DNA from: Calendula officinalis
Taxonomy: Eukaryota; Streptophyta; Magnoliopsida; Asterales; Asteraceae
Direction: 5' to 3'
Assembly (NCBI GenBank): GCA_963853835.1
Contig: OY970822.1
Span: 43,884,404-43,948,403 of the forward strand
DNA: 64,000 nt
Shown here: one piece after another, positions 1 through 11,158 of the stretch
How positions within the stretch are numbered: position 1 is the first letter of the stretch
How the letters are laid out: the number at the start of each line of letters is the position of its first letter
Notes under the pieces: generated by a model
The model's database searches: none
What the model was told of the DNA's origin: nothing
The model's input: only the letters and a program-made list of their open reading frames with translations
Program-made: the position numbers and the translations under genes

Positions 1-164
1 TTTGTTGTATCAATATCACATTAGTTAATATTTAACTCATATAATCATTATAATTATATTAATTCACTTATATTTTATACATAAAATATACATACACAAA
101 ATAGCAATATTCACGCAAATATTCTTTTACTTATCTCTTCACATTTCAGCAAAGTGACTTGACA

Positions 165-692
165 CGAAACTCTACCTTAAACCGACACGAAAATAAACAG
201 GTTTGGGTAAAAAATAACTGGGTCAATCTCAGGTTGAGTCAGCTGGCCCGTTTATTAAACAGGTTAGGTTCGGTCAATGATACTTTAAATGGGTCGACTC
301 GCCAACCCGTTTGATTATTAAAGTATATTTTAAAATATATATATATTTATACTTAATTTATACTTTACTAGTTAAAACGTAATTAATAGTTAGATAAAAA
401 TTAAAAATGTTACTTAGTAATTTGTTGTTTAGTATTTTGTTATGAATTTGTGTAATAATAACAACATTTTGACATGTTTGTCCCATTTAAATTGATTGAC
501 CTGATAACTTGTTTAACTCGTTTTAATACAAGGGTTAAGTTTGGGTTGTAATTAAACAGGTTAGGGTTGAGATATCTAACCCATTTATATAAAAATGTCG
601 ATTTTAGGTTAAATGCTTCTGACCCGCTAACCCGAACTTGTAAACTCGAACCCGATCTGAATTATCACTACCACACCTAATTAAGGTTGAGT
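165..692. repeat. GGGTT/AACCCG-rich dispersed repeat, probably hAT-MITE related
   Basis: AT-rich DNA with many copies of GGGT, AACCCG and GGTTAGG words, ending in CACTACCACACCTA. That end resembles the hAT-type ends seen at 13147 and 49572. No matching left end or 8-bp target duplication was found, so the element is probably truncated. No coding potential is seen. Confidence 0.35.
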
Positions 693-779
693 CATAAAGC
701 TCGTGGTGTGTAATTAGGTATGCTTATATTTCTGCTCTTTTCCAAAAAAAGCAAAAACTGGAAATTGGAGGTTATGTTG

Positions 780-960
780 GCAACGCAATTCCCTCCACGT
801 GAGGGAAAGGGCACGTCACCACGTGCGTGGCTAGGATCCCCTTATTGGTTGCTTTCCGACCAGTATTAATTTTCGTCCAACGTAAGGTATCAACGGCCAT
901 AGTTTCTCCAACGGTTCCGGCTGATCAATGGCCCAGATTAAATTGACGGCTACTGCCCTA
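780..960. promoter_or_regulatory. G-box cluster in a locally GC-richer stretch
   Basis: Two CACGTG hexamers at 796-801 and 820-825 flank a further ACGT core (812-815). They sit in a less AT-rich block with CCAACG and CAACGG words. CACGTG is the bHLH/bZIP G-box of plant promoters. No gene start is visible to the right before the gypsy element, so the block may serve a gene to the left of the window or be a promoter relic. Confidence 0.3.
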
Positions 961-1139
961 AAGTTAATATCTTCATCTTAAGCAGACTTTTATGATTCCC
1001 GATTTTTTTAATAACGTCAAATGGTCGTCGCTAACATTCAGGACGACTAATTTATGGCCTCTCTTTTAGACTTTTGTCAGTACTATATTGCATACAATGG
1101 TTATTTACCGAAATATTTATCATTTATATCTCGTGTGAT

Positions 1140-1473
1140 ATTAGTTTATTCACATTGTCATGTCGGGTTAGGTGATTTCGGGTTGATCCAGGTCTATCGA
1201 AGTTGAGGTAAAAAAATATAACATGAAAACAACCCAATAAGGAATCAGGTTATTCGGGTTCTGGCTGGTCGGGTTTCCGGTTTGTCGGGTTCACCTGATC
1301 GGGTTGCTCGGGCTACGCCTACGTTAAGATGCTTAGGTAAAAATGAAAATATATTCAATATATTCAAGTTTAGAGGTTTTGATTTAACACTATTAATTGT
1401 TAATGGATCTTTATTGAATGATTAAAGATCTAATGTGCTATTTATTGATTCAATGGTAAAGTTTGTTTCATTT
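1140..1473. repeat. CGGGT-rich repeat interrupted by the gypsy insertion (left part)
   Basis: This stretch is dense in CGGGTT and GGTCGGG words. Similar composition resumes after the gypsy element (11159-11390). The decamer CACATTGTCA at 1151-1160 is exactly inverted at 11381-11390. Removing the gypsy element would leave about 555 bp bounded by this inverted decamer, which suggests an older small element that served as the insertion site. The pairing could be chance. Confidence 0.35.
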
Positions 1474-2058
1474 TGTTGCGTCCTGATTTCGAGAGCTCCG
1501 GACCGAACGATTTGCTATGCGAGTACCTGAAATCACGAGCAACCCTAAGTCAGAAGTCCTACGGAAAGGGTTTCCGGGAGGACACTCCGAAGCTTAAGTA
1601 AGTTAATATGATCGACGTGAGGTCTTATACGAACGGAAGCAGAGAATTATAGGTGAAAGTAATAAATGATAAGTGTATTGAATGCCTTCTGCGTTGAGGC
1701 TTACCACCTATTTATGGGCCGGTTGTTTTGGGCGGGAAAACGAGACAGACCTTAGGAGCGGGAAATCGAGATACTACCTATGGTCTGTGAACCTCATTGT
1801 CCTTCGGTCCTCTGCAAGCAACCGATCTATATCTACTGGGCAATGCTGCTGGTCGATGTCAAGCCTTACCCTCATTAAATGCTAGCATGGCTCGAGGTCG
1901 CTTTTCCTCAAAACCCGGTCACGCCTTATCGAAGGTCTTGGGACTTGTAATCTAATGATGGTAATGCTGCGCGACTACTTCCGGACCGTACGCGAATCGT
2001 CCGTCTTTCTGGGCGTCCTGTTGTCCGTATACTAGGGGATCCGTACCAAACCTCATTA
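1474..2058 (-). repeat. 3' LTR of the gypsy element
   Basis: 585 bp, about 97% identical by eye to 10594-11153. On the plus strand it starts TGTTGCG and ends CTCATTA. Compared with the other LTR it has an extra 26 bp near 1735-1760, lying between two GCGGGAAA octamers; the shorter copy keeps a single octamer. Confidence 0.92.
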
Positions 2059-2363
2059 AGTCCCTCAGATTAGGAGCGAATTAAATGTCCGAATTTTAAT
2101 CAGTTCTAATTTGATTTCGCACTCGTTCCTTCTGCGACACCCTTGGTGGGAATTCGAACCGGTTTTTAGAAAGTTACCGTTGGCCCCTTTGTTGGGATAT
2201 GACCGTTACCCGTCATATCACCCTTCGTGTCTTTTGGTATCCTTCCCCCTATATATGACTTTCTATCCACCGTTTACCTCTCTACTGCCTTTCTTGATTC
2301 CTCAAAACGCTTTCCTTGTTCACCTTCTTTCCCCTTGTCTTTGTTCTTAATTTGTCGTGAGTT
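2059..2363. other. Spacer between 3' LTR and antisense gene, with candidate antisense promoter
   Basis: Contains a TATATATG box at 2250-2257, about 110 bp upstream of the ATG at 2364. That position suits a promoter firing rightward against the element. No purine tract of classical length is obvious next to the LTR; AGGGACT just outside it on the minus strand is the best polypurine candidate. Confidence 0.35.
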
Positions 2364-4898
2364 ATGAAGAAAGATAGACAATCTCGCGAAAAAACTGATA
2401 AAACTGCCAAGGAAAAGAGAACTGTGTTCAATACTTTCTGCAATTTACAGCCTGGTGATCTTTCTATGATCATCCGCGATTATCACATCGACCCGCGTTT
2501 CGACCTTCAAATCCCTAATGTTGGCGATACCATAAGGTCCGCTCCTGATGGTTGTGAACCCGTGTATTTACAATACCTGTAGGGGGCCTCCACTTTCCTG
2601 TTGACGATTTCATCTTAACTCTTCTTCAAGATCTTGGCATCCACATAGCCCAACTTGTGACCAACTCCTTCCGCAAAATCATCGGCTTTATCATACTTTG
2701 CCGCGGGCTAGACATTCCTCCTTCTGCCAAACTGTTTCGCTACTTCTACATCGTAACCGGTCGTGGTGACTGGGCAATCTTCGCTCTTCGTCCTGGCCAA
2801 AGTGAGTGAATCTCTGGTCTAAGGGATTCAATCCATGACTGGAAGTTTCAATTTGTGTTTGTCAATCGTTCTGCCTTCCGTGACGTTAGCTTACCCTGGG
2901 GAAAGGTTGTCGGGCGCCCGTCTGACCCTCTTCCCGATTTATCCGATCAAGAATCAGAGTATATCACGAGTCTTACTGCTGCTCAGGTGACTGGGAGGAT
3001 CCAGACGAGGTCCTCCTCGGAATGGCTGATTTAAGCCCTTTCTATGTCTCCCGGAGGATTCGTTCGGTGTGGAAATTGAACGGAGAGCCCATCCCTCTAC
3101 TTCATCGTCCACGGATGCACCAAGGCTCATACCTCGAGAGCGCCGTATCGGTGGATGACGGAGGGATAGCTCTAGTGAATGTTCCCGTCGTTGAAGAAGT
3201 TAGTTCTGAAGAAACCATTTCTCTTGATCCTGTAGGAAAGGATGTTGCTGTTGGCTTGAGTGCAGGGGAAATTAGCTCCCCCATCGCTTCTTTTGGTCTT
3301 GATTTTACTACCGAAGGTACAATGATACCCGATTCACAAACCGAAGTCACCGCTCCCCCCAGGGTTCGTTCCATTAGTGCTTTAACCTCTACTTCCAAAG
3401 GGCTTCGTAAGAAAAGAAGACGGGAGGATATTCCGTCTTCTCCTCAGAAGCAGTCTCGGGTTCTACCGGAAGGTAAAAGAAAATGCTTTCTTCTTTCTTC
3501 TTTATTATTTATCTCATTTCCCTAACTCTTGGTTTTCGTATTTTATAGTTTCAGCTGAACAAACTTTAGCACCACCAACACCGGTGTCATTTGCTCCTTC
3601 CACATTGGTTATCCCTGCAGTTGCTTCCACAGTTGCCCCCCTATCTTCTTCTTCTTCAGGAGGGCCCGTCATTATCCGAAGGATGCCTCCCGCTCGTCCT
3701 AGCTCCTCTGCTGGTGCTAGATTTAGTAGCCGGCTATTCAGTTCTGCAACTCAATCCGTGGCTCTGGATCAAGGTTCGATATCTCCTCATTCTGCCAAGA
3801 GCCAATCAAACATTCCTGCATCCGTCCCATCAGGTATAACCACCTCTTTTTTTTACATAGACACCTGCATTGCTTCTATTGTTGTTACGAGTTTGCTCAT
3901 TCATGCTATGTGTAACACGTTTTACTCAATTTGCCAGCTCTTCTGCTATTGTTGTGACTACGCTGCCCGTCGAGCAACCAAAAGAGGTCACCAAGGATCC
4001 ACCAGTAACCCTATCCTCCGCCCCTTTCGGTTTTACAACTACACCTGCTCCAAAGCAGGTTATTGTTTCCAAGGCTCCCTTCACAGGAGAAGCTATGGAG
4101 CTTACTCCTGTAGATGCCATTCTGAGGGCCAAGGCCGGCTTGCTGACCACTATTGAGCTTCTAACTGATCTTCAAAACCAAAGGGCTCGCCAAGAACAGG
4201 TGTCACAGAATCAACATGTGGAATTCGCTCGGATGTCAGGATTGATTAAGACTATCAAGGATCTTCATGAAAAGGAGAAGTTTGAGAAAAACCAACTTGC
4301 GGGATCCGTGAGGCAGCTTACTACCGAGCGGGATGGGCTTAGCCGTTCGTTGAAGGCTAAAGAGGTGGAGCTTGTGGAGCTTAAAAATCAAAACAAATTC
4401 ACCGCCCTCCGAATCGCCGAACTAGAAGCTTCCCTGGTCGAGAAGGACTCCCAGTTGATAGATGCTAACCAGCGCCTGGCCATGATGGAGGCAGGAAATA
4501 AACATTTGCAGGAGGAGGTACGTGATGGTCAAGAAGACATGTTGTGGGTACTCCGGAAAGGACTCCCTGGGGCCTTCGAGACGTTGCTCTCGTCCGATGA
4601 GTTTGTTAATCGGAATACTGCCCTTCAGGAGGAGACCTTGAAATTTGGTCGTTACCAAGGCTGTGTGGATACCCGAGAGGCGTATCCTGATATTTTGAGT
4701 CATGCGAAGTTGGTACACGACCACTCCGGAGCCTAATAAAGCATCATGAGTTTGTTTGAAAAGTTGGTTGCACCGGATTATGAGTTGATCCGTTCTTTTG
4801 AAAATAGGACTGTTAATTTGGAGGAGTTGAAGATGCTTGTTGCTAAGCTTCCTATTGGAACAGAAGGTGTGGGAGAGAGTTCGACCCGTCCCACCTAG
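2364..4898 (+). pseudogene. Antisense gene of the Tat element (gypsy-type transposon domain plus coiled coil), broken
   Basis: Reading rightward, the pieces form one broken gene. The N-terminal part (2364-3017) starts at ATG 2364 and includes a stretch beginning GGLHFPVDDFI that resembles the Pfam 'putative gypsy type transposon' domain (Transposase_28). The frame is broken by a TAG at 2580 plus a shift, and by a TGA near 2807. A Ser/Pro-rich middle (3022-3833) contains a likely intron, 3473-3554 (GTAAAA..TTTCAG), whose removal keeps the frame open. A second intron-like stretch, 3834-3937, leaves the frame off by one. A C-terminal coiled coil (about 4080-4620) has Leu/Glu/Lys heptads. A last fragment runs 4746-4898. 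Antisense extra ORFs of this kind are described for Tat elements; their function is unknown. Confidence 0.75.
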
Positions 4899-5386
4899 TT
4901 TGTTTAGTTGATGTGTTTGTTACGTTGGTTTTTTGGGGTTTGTATGTCTTTTGAACTTGACAATTATTGTAGTCTTTGTGCGTTTTCAATGTGATCGTAT
5001 TTCCTTTATCTATACATTTTCTATTTTGTTCGTCGTCTCGTGAGTTCTTTTGTTACTTGTTAAAAAGGCATCCCTAATTAAGAAAGTTACAAACGAATGA
5101 ACTCTTCGTTGCTTATTATGGCTCCGGTTTCCGTCCGGACATAGATTTATGGTACCTTTCGGTTACCCATGTAAACCTTTCATAGCTATGATCATATGCA
5201 TGCGAGTCTGCTATATGTTTCGTTATTTATCGTTTTATTCGTTTGTCTATTATGTTATGTGTTCGATTAATATTTTATGACAAAATACTCTGCTCTTGGC
5301 AGGTTCATTCGATTCGTCTCTTACAAAATGTGCCCCTTAAGATCCTACTAATATAGGGAGGCCTTTTAACAAGTTCGATTACTTAA
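4899..5386. other. Non-coding interval between antisense gene and integrase end
   Basis: T-rich DNA. It probably holds the 3' ends of both convergent transcription units: the antisense gene ends at 4898 and pol ends at 5387. No open frame or recognisable motif is seen. Confidence 0.4.
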
Positions 5387-7110
5387 CTAGAAATGGAACC
5401 TTCGCAGGTTCCTCATGTTCCATGTTCGTGGGATCAAGTTTCCGTCCATTGATTCTAACACATACGAACCGTCCCGTCTCACTTCCTTGATACGATATGG
5501 GCCCTCCCAATTTGGGCACAGCTTGCCTGGTTTTATCTGCAAGCTTGCCTCGTTCTTCCGTAACACTAGATATCCGACCCTGCACGCCAATCCTCGAACT
5601 CTCTTGTTGTAGTGTTTTTCCGTTAACAGTTTGTATGCTGCCTGCCGAGTTGCTGCGTTTGCTCGACGTTCATCGACTAGGTCCACATTGTGCCTAAGAG
5701 CTTCTTCATTGCCTTCCCGACGAAAGCTGTTTATACTTGGGGAAATTAACATTGTTTCTAGGGGGATCATCGCTTCCGTCCAGTACACTAGGCTGTATGG
5801 GGTTTCCCTGTTGCACTTCTTGCCGTTGTTCGATACGCCTATAAGACACTTTGTAACTCATCTACCCATCCCCCTTCCGCCCGGCTCAAGCGTTTCTTGA
5901 TCCCCTTGACTATCATTTATTCGTGACCTCCGTTTGACCATTTGCTTGAGGATGTGCGACGGACGTAAAATTTTGGCGGATGACAGTTTAGCACACCATT
6001 CTTTGAAAGGGTTATTGGCAAATTGCTTTCCGTTGTCACAGATGATTGTGTGGGGAAGACCGAACCTGCACACGATTTGCTGCCATACGAATTTCACAAT
6101 GTTGTGGCCTGATATACACGCCAACCCCTTCGCCTCTACCCATTTTGTGAAATAGTCAACCGCAACAACAAGGAACTGGAATCCTCCGACTGCTTTTGGG
6201 AAAGGACCCACGATATCTATCCCCCATTGACAGAATGACCATGGACTCGTGATACTTGTCAAGTTTACCACAGGCATTCTGGGACATCCGAGTATATCTG
6301 GCATTGTTTGCACTTCTTGACGTACTTTTTCATATCTGCCGACATGCTTGGCCAGAAGTACCCTGCCCAGAAGAGTTTCTGTGTGAGTGCTCTAGAGCCG
6401 GAGTGCGAACCACATAAACCTTCATGAATGTCCTTCATGGCCAGGGTCCCTTCCGTTTTATTCAAACATTTAAACCATGGGGTTGAATATCCTTTCCTGT
6501 ATAAGGTTCCCCCCTTAAGCATGTACCTCCCTGCATTGACTCGGATTTTCCTAGCCTCCTTCTTATCTTTCGGGAGGGTTCCCTCCTGAAGATATTTCCA
6601 TATTCCATAGGTCCAACAGTTTTCCTCCGAACCTATCTGCATAACCTCATCATGCACCCTTTCGATGCTTCTTTCTGCAAGGACTTCCACTAGCACTTTT
6701 TTTGTTAAGTGGCAAAACAACATAGACGTTAGTTTGCTCAAAGCATCCGCCTCTTTGTTTCCTATTCTAGGAACTTGAGTGATCTCAAACTCTTTGAACC
6801 CCAAGATCACCTCTTTAGCCTTTGTCAGGTATTTTTTCATGTGGGCTTCCTTAGCTTCGTACAGCGCTTTGATTTGATTCATCACCAACATTGAATCCGT
6901 AAAAGCCTTCATCTTGCTGATTTCTAGGCTTTTTGCTAGGTCTAGGCCCGCCAATAATGCTTCATACTCGGCTTAATTGTTCGAGCATTTGAAGCCGAAC
7001 CTCAAGGCATACGTTACCCTTTCGTCATTTGGACCCGTCAAGACCACTCCTGCTCCGCAACCTTCGACGCTTGATGCTCCGTCTGTGTACATGTGCCAGT
7101 ATAAACCAGG
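5387..7110 (-). pseudogene. Gypsy pol, distal part: second RNase H and integrase
   Basis: Immediately downstream of the first RNase H, the reading frame shows WHMYTDGASS and VEGCGAGVVL (about 7030-7100), the start of an extra archaeal-type RNase H. A TAA at 6973-6975 interrupts it, and it continues through AEYEALLAGL. The integrase zinc module is visible near 6300-6420 (HEGLCGSHSGS ... CKQCQ). After a frameshift near 6290 the DDE core follows (WGIDIVGPFP, GLPHTIICDNG, 5990-6230). More shifts lie between about 5990 and 5790. The C-terminal GPY/F-type module (CPNWEGPYRIKEV) is in 5387-5788. At least two stops and several shifts make it non-functional. Confidence 0.85.
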
Positions 7111-8371
7111 TTAAGCGTTCACGGACGAAGGCGCCGCATTTTCCGCCAAAGATACACTATCCTCTTCCGGCATTTCTACTAAAAAATCTGTCAACGCCTG
7201 GCCTTTTATGCTTTGCCTTGGACAGAAGGTGATATCGTGTTCTCCTAACTCAATCGCCCATTTCGTCAGTCGGCCTGATCGCTCCAGTCGCAGCAGGATG
7301 GTCTTGATAGGCTGGTTGGTTAACACTGTTATTGGATGTGCCTGGAAGTATCTCTTCAACCGTCTAGCCGAGTACACCAGAGCCAATATCAACTTTTCAA
7401 TCATTGAGTAATTCAACTCTGCATTCTGCAAAGCGCGGCTAACGAAGTAGATGTGCACTTGCTTTTTATTCCGTTCGGCTATGAGTACGGAGTTGATTGC
7501 CTCCGTATTTGTTGATAAGTAGACGATTAGGGGCTCTCCGTTTATTGGGTTGGTCATGGCAGGGATGGTTCTGAGATGTTGCTTCAAATTGATGAAAGCT
7601 CTTTCGGCTTCGTCTGTCCATTCCACCATCCCTTTCTTCGTGCATCCATGCAGGGCTCTGAAAAATGGGATAGATTTTTCCGCTGACTTAGCCAGATATC
7701 GACCCAATGCTGCAAGTTTTCCATTGAGGCTCTGGACGTCTTTCACCGTTCTTGGGGTTTTCATCTTCAACAAGCTTTCCACCTTCTCTGGATTGGCCCG
7801 GATTCCGGATGTGGTTACGATATGACCCAAAAATTTTCCTTCGTCCATCCCAAAGGAGCATTTTTTGGGATTAAGTTTCATATTATTTTTTTTGTAATTG
7901 CAACAACGTCTCCTCCACATCTCTTAATAGGTCACCATTCGTTCTGCTCTTTATGACCATATCGTCTACGTATACCTCCAGGTTTCTGCCAATCTGATTT
8001 TGGAAAGTTTTATCCACCAACCGCTGATAAGTAGCTCCGGCATTACGCAAGCCGAACGACATTTTTACATAGCAGAAGGTACCCTTCTCCGTATGGAAGG
8101 AAGTTTCCTCTTCATCTTCTCGGGCCATCTGGACTTGGTGATACCCCTTATAAGCATCCAAAAACGACTTCCATTGGTATCCCCCCAAGGATTCCACCTT
8201 CTGTTCAATTTTCGGAAGGGGATAGCTATCTTTCGGACATGCTTTGTTTAGATCTTTAAAGTCTACACACATACGCATCGATCCGTCGCCTTTTTTGACC
8301 AGAATCGGATTTGCTATCCATTCAGGGTATTGAGTGCTTCGTAAGACTCCTACGGCTACTAAATCGATCAC
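7111..8371 (-). pseudogene. Gypsy pol, proximal part: reverse transcriptase and RNase H
   Basis: RT fingers and palm are clear: PILVKKGDGSMRMCVDFKDL, then the catalytic YVDD (EVYVDDMVIKS, about 7945-7980). A one-base shift in an A-run (rendered T at 7878-7886) breaks the frame after LLQLQKK. The second frame carries the connection and the first RNase H (LIVYLSTNTEAINSVLI ... RGSLT-type ending near 7111). It is separated from gag-pro by an in-frame TAG at 8375-8377 and ends at a TAA at 7111-7113. Confidence 0.88.
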
Positions 8372-8374
8372 CTC

Positions 8375-10324
8375 CTAATTAACCACCTCGTTTCGGTGCT
8401 TAGCCATGATCCGCTTCGACTGTTTGACCGGAGGGAAAGCCGGATTTAAGCCTAACCTGTGCTCCGCTACTTCCCTTGAGACGCCGGTCATGTCCTTCGG
8501 TTCCCATGCGAACACATGCTTGTACCTTTTTAAAAGATCTCCTAATTCTTTTTGTAGTTCTCGAGAAAGTTTTCCTCCAATCTGGACCTTGGTATCCGGG
8601 TACTTTGAATTAACCACCAATTGGATCTCGTGCTGCTCCGTCCAACTATCCTGGTGTGTGATAGTATTACACTCCAAAGGGGCATGGGCATGCTCCGGAC
8701 GGTAATTACGCCGTGTTCTGAAGGGAATTTGAGCAGACCATGAATAGTTGACGGAACCGCTTGAAACTGCCATAGATCGGTTCTGCCCCGGAATGGCATT
8801 GTACCTCGAGGGTGCTTCAATAATAACAAACTCTGCCAGGATGGCTTTGCAGTCATTCTTCTCCCAATCAGTCAATGTGAAGGGAAGGTGTATCTTCCCT
8901 TTAGGCCACACCGAATGTCCTGCAAAACCTACGACCGTCCCCATGGCAGGTTTCAGCAAAGATTTAACATCGGGAGGAAACTTATTGAAACAATGGTTGT
9001 ACATGATGTTAGCCGAGCTTCCTGAATCAACATAGATTCGACGCACCGTTACCTTAGCGATTATGCCAAAGATGACCAGAGGCTCTGTTCCCACATATCC
9101 TTCCGGAACGGGCTCTCCCCTTCCGAACTCTACTATCCCCCTATGCCTCTTCCCCAAGGAAGGGATTGATGACTCTCCCTCCAGAGCAAAGATTTCTGTG
9201 TTGTATGCCACTACCTCCTTCTTGGTTGGTGGTTCTGCCCCGGCAGCTTCCGCCTTTCCTCCCTGAGCTTCTTTATCCCTCTTATAGCTCTCACAAGAGG
9301 CCGTTGAGTGCCCCATGATTTTATGGAATTCACAATAGGCGCTAGGATCCATAGGGTATCTTTTCCTAGTCCCCTTCGCATCCGTCCTGCGGGCTTCATA
9401 AGTGGAATAAGTTTCTTGCCTAGATGGGCCATATCGTTCCTGTGGAGGTCTTCCTTCTTGCGGCCGCTTTTGATACGAAGGCTTTCCTCCGTACCCGGAT
9501 CGGAATACTCCTTTCGTCCTTCCGTCATTCTTGTGAGAGCTGGAACCAATCGTTCCTTTCTTCTCTTGTGCTTCGAACCTTAGTTTTTCCGCACTTTCCT
9601 CTTCCTGCTTCAGTACTTTATTCACCGCATTAATCATATCATGGGCTTTGACGAAATCTCTTTTGGACAATTCATGGAACAACTCGCCTTCTCTTAGTCT
9701 GTATGTGAAATCGGCAATAATGAGCGAGTCTTCTCGTACCGGCATCTTCCGGCTTTGCTCATTGAATCTTTTGAAGTATGATTTGTTGGACTCCTCCTCA
9801 CGCTGTCTGCATGCCATGATAGATTGAGAATGCTGCTGGTACTTCTTTTGTTGGATGAAGCTGTGACAAAACTGTGTGACCAGTTCCTCAAAACTGGCTA
9901 TACTTTTCTGGGGGAGACTAGACAGCCAATATCGTGCAGAACCCTCCAGTGTTCCAGCGAAGTACAAACACCAAAGTCTGGGATCCATGGGGATCATCCT
10001 CACAGCCCACCGAAAGCTCGCAACATGATCGTCCGGAACCCCAGTTCCATTGTAGGACTTGACTCGTGGTCCTTTGAGGCCCTTCGGAATGGTCATCTCG
10101 TTGATGTCGTCCACAAAGGGGGACCGGAAGTTTCGTGAAATGGAGGAGTGACGTTGTGGGGTTTCGCTTCTCTCCCGGGCATGATTCCTGGTTTCTATCC
10201 TCCTTCGGGGTCTTTCTTCCAGCGTTCGAATAGAAGAGGTTTCTTCCTTGGAAGCGCTCTCCATAGAGGGATCCGCGGACTCTTCTTCGCTCGAATAAGT
10301 TAACGTCCTTCCTACTTCGCTCAC
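8375..10324 (-). CDS. Gypsy gag-protease open frame (649 codons)
   Basis: The longest open frame of the element. A retrotransposon gag domain spans about residues 75-260 (VKSYNGTGVPDDHVASFRWA, WCLYFAGTLEGSARYWLSSL). A nucleocapsid-like module C-EF-H-KIMG-H-STAS-C follows near residue 340. The aspartic protease motif YVDSGSSANI lies near residue 440. The last 60 residues are the RT linker (FAWEPKDMTGV). The frame has no ATG at its upstream limit (it opens at GTG 10322-10324), and a different frame is open just upstream (9918-10370), so the true start is probably further 5' and lost to a shift. It ends at a premature TAG. Confidence 0.85.
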   Translation of the reverse strand: MSEVGRTLTYSSEEESADPSMESASKEETSSIRTLEERPRRRIETRNHARERSETPQRHSSISRNFRSPFVDDINEMTIPKGLKGPRVKSYNGTGVPDDHVASFRWAVRMIPMDPRLWCLYFAGTLEGSARYWLSSLPQKSIASFEELVTQFCHSFIQQKKYQQHSQSIMACRQREEESNKSYFKRFNEQSRKMPVREDSLIIADFTYRLREGELFHELSKRDFVKAHDMINAVNKVLKQEEESAEKLRFEAQEKKGTIGSSSHKNDGRTKGVFRSGYGGKPSYQKRPQEGRPPQERYGPSRQETYSTYEARRTDAKGTRKRYPMDPSAYCEFHKIMGHSTASCESYKRDKEAQGGKAEAAGAEPPTKKEVVAYNTEIFALEGESSIPSLGKRHRGIVEFGRGEPVPEGYVGTEPLVIFGIIAKVTVRRIYVDSGSSANIMYNHCFNKFPPDVKSLLKPAMGTVVGFAGHSVWPKGKIHLPFTLTDWEKNDCKAILAEFVIIEAPSRYNAIPGQNRSMAVSSGSVNYSWSAQIPFRTRRNYRPEHAHAPLECNTITHQDSWTEQHEIQLVVNSKYPDTKVQIGGKLSRELQKELGDLLKRYKHVFAWEPKDMTGVSREVAEHRLGLNPAFPPVKQSKRIMAKHRNEVVN

Positions 10325-10593
10325 CCGCTCTCCGTCTCTCCTTCTCCTTTAATTCTTCTCTGCATCTCATAACTTTCGGGATTTACAGAAGAGCCTGAAT
10401 TCCTCCACGTCTTCTTTCGTCAGCTCACTTCCGCTGATCCCAAAAGGAGGGGGACATACGGTAGTGTCGATCAGAGTCGAGGCGGAGATAGGAGATTGCT
10501 CGATTCGGGTTAGAGCCGGCGAGCGATCCCCCCCCCCCCCCTCGACGTAGATTCTAAGACCATTTTGTTCTAGGTCCCACGGATGGCGCCAAA
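10325..10593 (-). other. Gypsy leader with primer binding site
   Basis: The untranslated leader between gag and the 5' LTR. The primer binding site is 10576-10593; read on the minus strand it begins TTTGGCGCCATCCGTGGG and lies against the LTR end CGCAACA. A run of 14 C at 10528-10541 is a likely slippage site. A short frame (VEEFRLFCKSRKL and upstream) is open here and may be a lost gag start. Confidence 0.7.
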
Positions 10594-11153
10594 TGTTGCG
10601 TCCTGATTTCGAGAGCTCCGGACCGAACGATTTGCTATGCGAAGTACCTGAAATCACGAGCAACCATAAGTTAGAAGTCCTCCGGAAAGGGTTTCTAGGA
10701 GGACACTCCGAAGCTTAAGTAAGTTAATATGATCGACGTGAGGTCTTATACGAACGGAAGCAGAGAATTATAGGTGAAAGTAATAAATGATAAGTGTATT
10801 GAATGCCTTCTGCGTTGAGGCTTACCACCTATTTATGGGCCAGTTGTTTTGGGCGGGAAATCGAGATACTACCTTTGGTCTGTGAACCTCATTGTCCTTC
10901 GGTCCTCTGCAAGCAACCGATCTATATCTGCTGGGCAATGCTGCTGGTCGATGTCAAGCCTTACCCTCATTAAATGCTAGCATGGCTCGAGGTCGCTTTT
11001 CCTCAAAACCCGACCACGCCTTGTCGAAGGTCTTGGGACTTGTAATCTAATGATGGTAATGCTGCGCGACTACTTCCGGACCATACGCGAATCGTCTGTC
11101 TTTCCGGGCGTCCGGTTGTCCGTATACTAGGGGATCCGTACCAAACCTCATTA
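10594..11153 (-). repeat. 5' LTR of the gypsy element
   Basis: 560 bp, the promoter LTR for the minus-strand genome. It is 26 bp shorter than the other LTR through loss of the DNA between two GCGGGAAA octamers plus one octamer. It is followed by target duplication CATTT (11154-11158). Confidence 0.92.
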
Positions 11154-11158
11154 CATTT

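Larger units (their letters stand above)
1474..11153 (-). mobile_element. Full-length, decayed Tat-lineage Ty3/gypsy LTR retrotransposon
   Basis: Two LTRs (1474-2058 and 10594-11153) bound gag, protease, RT, RNase H and integrase in Ty3/gypsy order on the minus strand. The 5-bp duplication CATTT lies at 1469-1473 and 11154-11158. Next to the right (5') LTR is a TGGCGCC-type primer binding site. Tat-lineage placement rests on the second RNase H-like domain after the standard one and on a long antisense gene between integrase and the 3' LTR, both known Tat features. The LTRs differ at about 15 sites by eye plus two indels, so the insertion is fairly recent. Pol is broken by several stops and frameshifts, so the copy cannot encode its own machinery. 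Confidence 0.93.

Noticed and set aside
3870..4736. Coiled-coil ORF as an independent host gene
   Set aside because: Lies within the LTR borders and follows Transposase_28-like sequence in the order known for Tat antisense genes.
8406..8705. Plus-strand open frames across the gypsy gag-pol region
   Set aside because: Shadows of the minus-strand gag-pol reading frame.
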